Part shown: positions 1 to 12,500 of the stretch, piece after piece | Layout of the letters: the number at the start of each line of letters is the position of its first letter | Numbering within the stretch: the first letter of the stretch is position 1 | Assembly: GCA_964007475.1 (NCBI GenBank) | Contig: OZ023273.1 | Span: forward strand, 146,541,308-146,605,307 | Reading direction: 5' to 3' | From: Hybos culiciformis | Lineage: Eukaryota > Arthropoda > Insecta > Diptera > Hybotidae | Length of the DNA stretch: 64,000 nt | Position numbers and translations under genes: made by a program | Notes under the pieces: generated by a model | The model's input: the letters and a program-made list of their open reading frames with translations, nothing else | What the model was told of the DNA's origin: nothing | Databases searched by the model: none

Positions 1-414
1 ACTATAATTATAAAACTTTGTGCTTTTCATTCATTCATTTTGTAAAAAAAAGTAAATAAAAAAAATAGTTCAATTTCAGTTGATGACATTATTCTTAAAG
101 AAAAATTACAGCCTCAGCTTCTCTCTTGGAATTTAATAAATTTGTTTTTGAGGATGCCTTTTTGAGTAAATCTTTTTTACTATTTTTTTTTTATGACGAT
201 GTTCATGTTTATTCTTTATTTTTCTCGTAATTATCATAAAAAAGTATGCAAAAATTATGAGATCTTTTAGAATATATCTTTTTTTAATATTGTTTTTATA
301 GTTTTTCTTGGTGGAAGTTTTTTGTTAATATTTGTCATTAATTTTTGTAGAAAAAAATATTTTTTAATTTATCTACTATTCATCACTCAAATTTGTTGAG
401 AGGCTGGCGTTTGA
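1..414 (-). other. Liprin-alpha 3' untranslated region and downstream flank
   Basis: AT-rich DNA downstream of the stop codon on the minus strand. AATAAA hexamers on the minus strand at about 216-221 and 208-213 are possible polyadenylation signals; I cannot choose between them. No other coding signal is visible. Confidence 0.5.
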
Positions 415-513
415 TCAGGATTTGTCTAATTGTTGACGTTGTTCGTTTTCTGGTCGACGTTCAGTTGCAATTTGTAATAAATTGTTAAACTCCATTTGTA
501 ATGTTTGTCGAGC
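415..513 (-). CDS. Liprin-alpha: Liprin-alpha last coding exon (SAM3 end and C terminus)
   Basis: Thirty-two codons plus [23 protein letters not shown] then [12 protein letters not shown]. The conserved helix after SAM3 is present. The short hydrophilic tail has no evident PDZ-binding end. The acceptor is TTTTAG. Confidence 0.97.
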   Translation of the reverse strand, partial: ARQTLQMEFNNLLQIATERRPENEQRQQLDKS

Positions 514-3500
514 CTAAAATTTCAAAAATTTAAATTAAAAATAAAATTATAACTGTAAATACATTTCGTATAAAAAATACCTGTGTATTTTGTGTAGGAA
601 TTTGCAATGTTAACGCCATTGAATTAGCATCAAAACTCTCATCTAACGCTATTAAAGCTCCATGAACTCCAGATTCTACTAAATTATTGCCATATTCCTG
701 TAATTAAAAAAAGATTAAGTTTATTCTCTGTTTTCTTTTGTGTTATATAACTTTCAAAAATTATGAAATCATTAATAAACAACAATTTTATTACCTTTAA
801 TCCGATATTTGAAACCCATCTAATTACTCGATCATTACTCCAAACTAAAACATCAGATAACTGATTTTCACATTGTTTTCGTCGCTCCTCCAGCGATGTA
901 CGATCATAATTCAAACGTTTCAAACATGAAATACCATATTGTAAGCTAGTGCGGTGAAAACTATCAACCATTTTCAATTGCCCTCGCAAATCCTTTTTAG
1001 TTAAATGATCTAGCATTCTGGCATCAACTAAGCATTCCATAAATGTTGTACGATATTGTGGTAAGCCTAAACTTGGTAGCCAATAATTTCCAATCCATTC
1101 ATGGTTCATGTCCCCTGATTGGACGAAAGAAAGATATAAAGAATTCGGAAGACTCATTTGGAAGGAATTTATTTAATTGACTTAAAAAATTTTATTTAAA
1201 TTTATATAATATAAGATTTATATAAGATTTATAATTACCAAAGGCAAGTGTTGTGCGTGATGTTTGAGGTGCTGATGGAGAGGTTAATGATACCATTTCT
1301 TGAATTGCAAGTCTCAATTTCAGTCTGTGTAATGGATTACTAATGCCTAAAATATTAAAAAATAAATTCAAAGTAAGAAAAAAAAAATGGTAATGATTAA
1401 AAATAAATCACCTATTTCACGTTGAATTTCCGTATCACTTAATGCACTCATAATGGCTCCCGATTTCACATTAGCTCGACATGCTGCAACATACCATGCT
1501 GGCATTCCTACCCACAGTTCTAGCCAAGCAACAATGGTTGGTCCATTCCAGAGTGCGAACGGAGTACCGGCCTTCATAGCTTCACCCAACAAATCATGAC
1601 GGTAATCATGTTCCCTTAAAATAAAACAAAAATGTCATAAAATTATTTTAATTTTTTTTTTGTCTACCAAATTCATTACTTCTTTTTCTGCCTTCCGTAG
1701 TCGACTGATCCCATTTTGCTTCCACCAATACTACCCAATTTTAAAGTTGATATACTCATTGTATCATAATTGGATTCAACATCACTATATTGGGAAATGT
1801 TACCAATTGATATCATAGAAGCAGATCCATCAGGCATTGCATCTTTAACACCTTTCACTTTTTCTTTTTTACTGAAAAATCTTCCCAAACTCGATTTAAT
1901 GCCTTTTTTCTTTTGTGCAGCAGCGGCAGCAACAACATCACTACGTGATACTGTAGAGGTAGGAGTTTGTAACATCATTGAGCTCATAGAACCCATTGTA
2001 CTTAAATGTCTAAGGGATTCTTGTGAACCATGACGCGAACTTAATGGTGATGGTCCATAATTTCCAACGCCAACTCTGTTAATAAAAATTAATTGTATAT
2101 TTTTTTTTAATTTATTTTCTTAGTTAAAAAAGGGATATTATTATTTTGTAAAACTTTATAATAACTACGTAAAATAAACATCCTTCTAGGACAATTTTAA
2201 ATTAAGCATAATAAATACCGTAAAATTTGAAAATTTGTGAAACGAAAAATGAATAAGTTTGACGCGAGAGAAACAATTATAATAGAAAAATACTTAAATT
2301 TCAAAATATATAGAATTTACAATAAATGTTTATTCAATCCTGAAACTTGACAGTAGGAAATTAGGAGCCATATTTAGAATTCAATTATTATTATTATTTA
2401 ATCTTCATTCATATGTATTATGTATATGAATTTTTTGGATATTAACAATATTACATAAAAACATTTTAAGATCTTCCGAGAGAATTATTGATATACATTT
2501 GAAAATCTTATTATTGAGAGATTAATTTCTAATATTGGTTTATAATCCACTATCTATCACCCAGTTCGTATATTTTCATTTTCCATTCGTCTTTCGTTCA
2601 CTTTTACTTTAATTGACGAATGTAGGAACCAAAAATTAAATTTGTTGCTCGGGTTTTGATGCGAATCGAAAACCATTTTTGACAAAACGAATGGTTTTTT
2701 GTTCATTAAATATGTATTATGTATTGTTATTTCCATCGAAAGTTATTGTTTATAGAAAATGAGGTTTATATTTATTTTAGCACGATCTTGATAGCATTTT
2801 GTACCACATAAATTGAAAAAAAAAATATTGCAAAGTAATTAAAAATCAATAAATATCTGAGCACATTTCCTTTCCCCATTGGTTAAAATAAATGAAAATT
2901 TAGACATTTTATATTATATATCTAAGCACGACTTATGTGCTAGCATTTTTGCACCACACAAAGCCCACATAAAATGATAAAATGATATTGCAAAGTAGTG
3001 AAAATTAAATCATAAACTAAATTATATTATGTAAAGCAAAAAAAAAAAAATGAAATCTTATCATTTTTCGTGATAATAAAAAATAGAAATATTTAGATAT
3101 TTTTTTAAAACACCAAAAACAAGTTTACTATAGAGTGTGATTGTAAAAACAACATTAAAATATGGAAAATAACCTTAAATTATGATTAGGTCCTGGATTT
3201 GGCTGCAGTCCCATTGATCTTCTTTTTTATTAATTTTATGCAAAAAATTTTTATGTTAAAAAAAATAATTTTCAATTAGTAAATTTTTACTTAGTTAAAC
3301 TAAAGATTTCTGAAATTTAAGAAATTTTTTTTTGCTGCCTCTTTTTAATAGGCCTCGAAAAAAATTGTCATTTCGACACCAATAGTTCTAATTTTTTACA
3401 TATTAAGAATTAACTCACCTTCTAAGTTCTTCTTGACTATGAGCTAAAGCTTGAGCAACACGTTCTAATCGTAGAGAACGAGCTGTTAATGGTGAAGCAG

Positions 3501-6500
3501 CTCCACCAGAGCTTGAATCACCACCACCTATTGTCATACAATGAAGTTCGTCTCGAGAAACATCAGCGGATAATGCTGGAAGATTAAGCTATAAAAAAAT
3601 TTGAATACAAAAAAAATTATTATTATTATTTTAATTTATATATTATACAAATTTTTATTTCTTAATGCAGGATGTTAATTCATTCCAGATTTTTTTAAAT
3701 ATCTGATACCTTCGACAAAAGGTATTTGAGTTATTTTAAGAATTTTAATAAATTAATTTCTTATGTCATTTTTCTAAGAATATTGAACTCTTTAAGCAAA
3801 ATTATCAAAATTCTAATAAGTCACTGATAAGACTTTTAGAAATAATTAAAAACCACAAAAAAAAGGTGTGTCTAATGTATATTATAGTTGTATGTTGTTC
3901 GTGTGTTTTCGGATCTTTTTTATATCGGGGAAGTCTAACAGACTGTTTTTAGCATACCTGCATAAAATTCAAAAAAATATTTAAATAAGTAATATTTATA
4001 GTAAATTAACATCCTGAATTTGAAAGTGATGCCGTAATCATGGTTATATGACACTGTTTTTTTTTTTTTGTTTAATCTTCTACACACATATAATTAACAA
4101 CATGCAAATTTATATCTTTTAGACATTTATATATTTAAATTAAAAATAATGAAAAAAATAAAAATGTGCCGCAATGAAGGATTAAATGAAATTATATAAT
4201 AATTTTGATTAAAATAAAAATCAGCACGGTTTGGGACATTCGACCTTTACAGAAAAATATTTAGACACTGGGAGTTCAATAAGGTAAACAAATTTTATAA
4301 TAATTTATTGAGATAGAACACACTTCAGCAGAACATTATCAATAAAACACATTGCACTTTTTTTTTTTTTGTTTTTTATGCATTTATTATATATTTTTAT
4401 ATTATGTACAAATATTTTAATTAACAATTGACTGTTTAAATTACCTAAAAAAAAATCTCAGATGTCATTTAAAAGTTAGTTGCATTTAAAATGCAATATT
4501 ATCTGGGCTAGGTAATTATAACTGCCAGTTATTTTCTTAACAAAATACATTTATATAATGAGGATTTTTAATATAAGCCAAATTGAAATTGAAATAAAAC
4601 GTACACGTAATTCATAGCTTTTTTTAAAAGAAGTATTTACCCTACCAGGTAAATAGCATTAATAAGAAAAAAATTTAAAAGGATAATCATCATCGATGTC
4701 CATTCAGTTCTAAAATAATAATTAAAGTTAAGTCCATCGAAGAGTTTTTATACAAGAGCTTTTGAAAATATATCGCTTTATAGTCAAAAAACCATGAGTC
4801 ATTTTATCATATTTTTTAACTAATTTTTATTTTAATTACATTTTCAAAATCAGTTAAATATCTGAAGACAAGCAAATAAGTATGTTAGCCCGAAAAGTCA
4901 TACAAAGAACTGAAAATTGCTTGTCTCTGAAAAATAGAATTTGAATTATTCCAATTCTAAATACTTAGAAAACCTTATCCTACGATTACTTAAAAACAGT
5001 ATAAAAAATGATGGATAAATGATGAAAGCGTAAATGGAATATTTTATTATTTTCAATCTGGCTAAAAAAAAATATTAAGTTCATTAAAAAATAGTTTTAA
5101 GGGGAGACAATACTAACATTTCTGTTTTGAACAATTTTATTGCATTTTTTATATATTTATATATATTTACATATAATGAACATGAAAATGTCATCTTGAA
5201 ATAATGGTAAAAAGCTTGAGAGAACATTTATTATTTATAATGGTTATTATTTATGCCGCTATTTTTTATTAAAAATCTTGATTATTAAATAGTTTACCTG
5301 ATACTCATTACCACGGAGAATTGACAAAAAAGGGTCATCCTCCATGTAATGGTTAAACTTTATTAATTAATTTTTTTTTTAGCAAGAAACAGAGTAAAAA
5401 AAATAAAATAAAATAAATTGAAATATTTTTATGATTAATTGTTTAGAATTTATTTTAATTTTTTTAGGTTTATTATTATGTTATTTGGGGGATTTTTTTT
5501 TTTTTTAAAAAGTACCGTCTAATCAAAAATCAAGTATAATTAAAATAATTAATGATTATGTAATAATTTTTACTTTAATGAATTATACTTATTATGTTCT
5601 TATACAGAACGATATTTTATATGGATAATGGTTACTTTTTGTTTTTGTTTTTAATTTTTAATGAAATATTAGAAAATTTGAAATTTGTAAACAATGAAAT
5701 AAATTAAATCTACAGTATGTAGCTAGGTGAAGCGTTTGGATAAACATTATGTGAATCTATTGTTAATTTTTTAATGTTTATGTTGAAATAAATTAGGATA
5801 GTTATTCCAAAAATCTTGATGTTTGAAAATTATCACAAGAAACTATTTTGAGATTCTACTCGAAGAAGAACCAGTTTAGTTCTGGCTATAAGTAAGTTCA
5901 ACAAAATGTCGAAAAATTATCAATTGTTTAAAATAATGAGACTAAAATGACAATAATTCGATGTCCGTTTTGTAATAGTGCAATGTGAAAATTCATATTA
6001 TTGTAACTATATAAACTTTTATTTTTCTGAAGTACTCGCAAAATAATTTTATTAACATCAAAAAATCGTTATACAATGTAAAATATATATAAAACAACAG
6101 TATTCTTTTATATATTTTTAAGTGTTTTGAAGTAAACTGCAATTTTAAGTGATTTAAAGCATATTTTAAAAGCTTTTAATAAAAAACTGTATAAAACTTT
6201 TTTTTTTCAGTTTTATAAATATAAATTTTTCCAATTTACACTCATAATTTATTCCATTTTTAAAAAAAGTTATTTGTTTGAGAAAAAAAAATTCGATTAA
6301 TGTTCGAATTAAAAGGAAAAAAAAAAATTATAAAGTTTGGCGGCAAGGGAGAACAAAATTAAGCATAAATGCAATAATCTTTAATTGATTTGAATTTTCA
6401 AAGAATTTAATTTAATATATATATTATTTTAATTAGCCAAATTAATCTTTAATCGAATAAAAAAGCTAAAATATATATAAAACAAAGTGTTTTATTGTTG

Positions 6501-9500
6501 GTTTTGTGTAATTTAAGTGTTATTTACGAAGTGTCAATATTTAGCTGGTCGTGTACTTGTGCTTTACAATATTATGCTATTAATGCATTATTATGCTATT
6601 AATGCAGGTATTATTACGGTAATACAATATAATTTTGAATAATAGAACTTGAAATTATTATCAGGCTATATAGTTGCCTTGTCTGGAAAATTTTAGGTTT
6701 AGAAAAATTTTCATTATCATATTTTAGTTAAGTTAATCCCTATCAACCAGTTCTAGTGAGTTTTTAGCAAAAGTCATTCCGTTTCTGAATGTATTAATAT
6801 ATAATTATAATATATGTATTAATATGTAAAAATTATGATTTCTGAAAAGATTTTGTGATGGCTTTTGAATAATGAAGCAATCAGAATTCCCACAGAGTAT
6901 TTGTACTATTTAATATCGATAAGTTATCAATTCTTGACTAAATCAATATGTTTGAGAAAATCAAAATAAAAATTGGTTGAATCAATTAGGCAAGCTTTTG
7001 GTGTGAATGTACTATGTGAAGAAAGCTGGTTTTTGTTTTTACTAATTCTTGGAAAATTATAATTCTTGATTTCATTTAAAAATATACATGTTATGTGTTT
7101 TTTTGTACAAGTGTTTTATAAGTAACTTAAATTTAAATTCAAAGCTCAGAAAAAATAATTTGTTTCAGTTGACGATTCTCGCAATAGAACAAAAGTATTT
7201 TACCAACACTTTTAATAATCTGATTGACAAATTGAAAGAAGTTTATAAGTTCAACGTTAGAATGACTTTTAATACTTCATAAAACATTAAAGATTGAGAT
7301 ATTTATTATTAAATTAAATTCATTGACTTTTTAAAAATTATGTAAATATAATATAACTTTTATAATAATTTATTTATTTATTTAGCGAAAAATCAAGAAA
7401 TAGTCATAATATTAGATTTAAACCCGATTACTTCAAATAGAAAAATTATCTTGAAAAATTATTTTATTTTATTTTGATTAATTTTAACTATTATAAGTTA
7501 AGAATTAAATATGTCTTTTATATGTAAAGGCAAAGAAAGACATTATATTACAATGTTTAATACCTCATTGACAGTCAAATTAAAAAAGTTTTGTTTATAT
7601 AATAAGAGAGCTTTGAATTTCAATTCCATATTTAAATTTTATTATGTCTAGTAAATATAAAAATTAAATAATGATAATAAATTGTGAAACATGTATTAAA
7701 ATTTTTATTATAAAGCTTTTGAGTTACACGAAATGCAATTTTAAATTGTGAACATTTTTTGATTAATTTATTTTTATGAAATTATCAAAATTTTTCAACT
7801 TTTTAATTAAAAAATTCTATGTTAATATACTATAGTACCTGACTTGAAGGAAGAGATTCAGATAATTGGCCTGGACTTAATGAGGCCGCAACAAATTGAT
7901 GAAAATGTGCTGGCGACATTGAGGCTGGGGCCTGTAATATTTTTTTGTTTGTTTTCTATTATAAATTCATATAATTCTTTTACCAAAAAATCTAAAATGT
8001 TTATTATTAAAGAAGAATCCATTGTTAATAAAAATAAAGAATTAACAAAAATAGAGCAATCCTAACATTATTATTATTTAATTTTTTTTTCAAAATAATT
8101 GGTGATTTTAATAAAAAAATGTGAATAAAATTAAATGTTAAATATTAAAGTGAATCAATTAGGAACTAAAAGGCTGTAACACTGAAGTAATAATCGATAT
8201 TTATAATGATTATTCGATAGAGATTTGTTTCAATTTCATCTTTTCGTGTCTATCGTGAAAATGTAAATATGATTATTTTCACAATAACTTAAAAAGAACA
8301 AATTGAAATCTATTTTAAATAAGTTCAGGTGCTTTAGAAGTTCTTAACAGAAACAATAATTTTTATATTCATCTCATAGTAGAAAATTATTTGAATCCAA
8401 AATTATTTTACTAAGATTATAAATTCATTTTGTATTTTCATGGCGTTACTCTAAGAATGCAGTATTTCTATTGCGATTATAAATCCAATTTAAAACATTA
8501 ATTCTTTAACAATTAAATTAGATCGTTTTCGAAATTTCTTTCGCATGTAAACAATACGAAATAAAAACAGATATTTTCGGTGAATATAATTAAAATATTA
8601 TTAGTGAAACAGCCTTATAAATTCTTATAAACATTACACCAATAATAAAAAAACTTTTTCTTTCCCAATATTTCCAACAAAAAATTTATTATATTATTGT
8701 TATTAATATTACTTACCGTATGATATTTGTGTAAATAATCACGATTAGGGCTATTTGGTGTACTTCGACCACTTAGTTCTGGACTCTGACGATCCATTGT
8801 ACGTCCACGAGCTAATAAATTCATATGTTCTAAACTACCAACGCGTGACTCTAATTCTTCGGCACGTGCCTCAGTTGATTGCTTTTCTTCTTGTATTAAC
8901 CTTTATATAATGAATGATAAATAAGATATTATTATGTGATTTGTTATCATTATGTGTATAACGGCATCCGTATGTACCTAATTTCATTATTAATAGCATC
9001 TAATTGTTCTTGTAACATCATTGCTAAAGTTTGAGCATCAGTGTGACCAGATGGTGACATAATTTCGGAAGTATTGAATAATCCATCCACAGTTTCATCA
9101 CCGTCAACGCCAGAAACGTCAAATGCTTGCTGAACATTAGCTAATACATGTGCCTGCTGAAGTTTTCCCCATTCCTAATAATAATTATAAATTAAATTTC
9201 TCCATAACATTATTTAATTTAAACTATAATGTGTACCTGTTCAGCTAAACTTCTGGCATATTGTTCATTCTCAGTCTCCAAACGTGTTTTAGCTCTTCGC
9301 AGTGAATGTGTATCAAAACTAGTGTGCGATGTACTCCTTGAAAATGGTGGGCCGTCAACTACACTACTTGGTGACAGACTTCTGGTTAGAGCTTCAGTCT
9401 GCTGAATGTTATAGGCAATTTCTTGTTGTAAAAGCTGTCTTTTGAAATTTTCTATTTCTAATCGAGTTTTAGACAATTCTTTCATAATATCACTCTTCTC

Positions 9501-12500
9501 TTGATGTAATTCCTCTGCCAATTTTCTAGCTTTTTCTAATTCTTGTGTTAAATTATTTTTCTCATCTAGAGCATGCATTCTTTCTTTAAGATGAACCTGA
9601 AGTCTATCATTTGATTCAGAGAGTAATTTATCGACAGTTGAAGACAAACGTTGATTGTGCTCTTCGTTCATCTTCAGTCTTTGAGTTAAACGCATAACTT
9701 CGCCATTCTTTTCTTCGACTGTAGTTTCTAATCGCTGAATACGATCTTCCGCCGATCCATGTCGCTCTTGAGCCTAAGATATTTTTAATGATTAAAAATC
9801 AAAATTAATTTTTTTTTTTTTGATATTTTTTGTAAATAAGATACTAAAACAAAAAGAAGATGATAACATTTTTTTTTTTTATCAAACAGACATAAAAATT
9901 AAAAATTGGTGAAAAATGTTAACACACAAAATATAAAAATAAAAATTTTTGTTCTGGGCCTAAAAATCTGAGATAATTAAATAACAACAATCCTATTCTA
10001 GAATATCATAAAAAATTTATCATGCTTAACTCATGTAATTTGTGTACGTGTACTCTAAAAAGGAATATTTTAGGATCTTATAAAGTGTGAAGAATCACAG
10101 TTTTTATATATATTACGATTTTTTATATTTTTTTTGAAATTCGGGTCAGTTTGCTACCGAATTTGATAGAAATTAGACAAAATAGAAGGTGACTTCTTGA
10201 TTTTGCTACAAAAAAAAATTTTGTAATCTGGTACATTATACTGTACATTTGTCCCAACATTTTTGATTCCAACTTACATGCTCGATTGGATCTTCTTCAC
10301 AAAATGCACATTTAAGCGACTAAAGGAAAAAGAAAAAATGTCTTAGTTTTTATCCACCGAAAAATATGTGGAGCTTAATTTGTTCTTTGAGTCTAGCAAT
10401 ATTGTGAATTCGGATAAAAAATAATAACTGGATTGGAGTTTACTAATTTCACTAAAATTTTATAGTGGGATGATGTGAATTGACTTTTGTAACATGAAAA
10501 TCTGTATTATAATATGTTCCAATGAAAATTAAAGGGTAAACGGATAGTCTAACAAAAATAAATAATAGAAATTACTATAGTCTGTTAAAAATGTTGATCG
10601 TGGGATAATTGTATATTATGTTACTTGCCATACAAAAAAACGTTACTATTACTATTACAAAATCATTACTTATATAAAATATGAATGTTCTTCTAACTAT
10701 TAAGAAGTTTCATAATTATTTGTATAAAAAAAAAGAAGAAAAAAATATAAACTTTATAATGATAAAATTTAAAAGTGGTAAAAATAAAAAAAATTACGTG
10801 CTTGATGAAGTGGATTGAGTTTATTTTTTTTCAGTTAAAATAACATTTAGTGTTATATTTGCGTGCATGAGTGTCAAAAAAGATGTTCCACACTGTATAA
10901 TATTATTCTATGCAAAAATTTTACTTGTACCAAATTTTATTTTATATAGTGTTTTTTTTTTTTTTTAATATTGCTTTTATGTTATTTTGTGCTTGTGCTG
11001 GACAAAATCAATAAAAAAAAAATTAACTTCCATTTATATATATAAGTTTCAATAATAAAGCAAAACTATACCAACGAGAGTATAAATAATTTTTTTTTGG
11101 CTATTTTCATACATATTTTTTTCTACTCAAACTATTTTATCCTCTTCACATTAGAGATTTTTTTAAATCAAATTTGTTAAAAGTAGATGTGTGGACTGAG
11201 TCCGAAACTGACGTGGAATAAAATAATATTGACAAAAATTATATTACCTACATTTATTTTCTAATTTTATTGTTAATCAAAAACCAATAATGCTAATTAT
11301 TTATTAATAAATCATATTTTTTATTTTTCTATGAATTATATAATTTATTTTAACTTTGAAACAGTTAAACCAAATTTTTGTTAATAAAGATAAATTGCTT
11401 TTCCTAAATTGTCAATTACTTTGATTCTAAGATCAAACATTTTACAGTAATAAAAAAAAGAGGGGAACAATTCTTAAATTGAACTTGTTGTTAAAGTTGT
11501 TTTTTTTTTTTAATGTCAAATATGATGCTGAAGAGTTTTTAAGAACTTTTTTTTTTAATTGTCAATAAAACTCAGAAGATAATAAATGTTTAACCTTATT
11601 ATTATAACAAGTGGGTTAAGTAGTTCTAAATTTGATTAAAGTAATAAAAAAGGGTTCATTTTTGTGTAGATATTGGAGTTTAGAAAACTTTTTAAATGAT
11701 TATTTTTATTTGGAATTACAGATAATTGTAAATAATATTGTTCTAGATTTAAATTCATATATTCTCCACGGTCGCATCATTATTGTATATGAATCTAAGT
11801 CTTTTAATTTCATATCTAACATTAAAAGATTTAATTTTTATAATTTTACGAATTTACAACATAAATAAGTCCCTTAATCTTATTTATATGACAAGAGCCA
11901 AAAAATTATTTAAAATATTTTATAAAATTATGAAAAATGTTAACAAATTTACTCTAATCTATAATCACTCAAAAATTTAAAAATTTTAAATCCAATTAAT
12001 TGAATAAAAAAATTTGCAAATTAACAGTCAAAATTTACGCCTCTTAAACCCTAAATATTAATCCCATTAGAGATACGATGGCGTAAGTCATATTTTCAAA
12101 AACATTTGAATACTTGTCAAATTTAAATTCAATTCAAAAAATTTGATTACTTTAAAAATATAGTCAAATAATAGATTTTCATTTTCGAAATTTATACACC
12201 TAATATATGAAACTTACGCAGCGTTTATACTAGATGTTTTTGAAGATTATTTCGAAGATGTTTTTTGAATGTATTTTCGTAAAAATTTTCACTGTCTAGC
12301 TAGACTAAAATCTAGATTTTAGTTTGGATTAAAAACTTTTTTCTAAATAAAACTCATTAAATTTTGATATTAATTAATATTTTATTTATGTTTTAAGTTT
12401 TTCATTTATTTACTTTTTTAATTTTGAAATTCCTATTTTTAATTTTTTTTTTATTTTTTTATTTTTTTGACAGAAAATAATTAACATTTTAAGCAAGATT

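Noticed and set aside
1770..2033. Plus-strand open frame opposite Liprin-alpha core exon 13
   Set aside because: Shadow of the conserved minus-strand exon, which has splice sites and family similarity.
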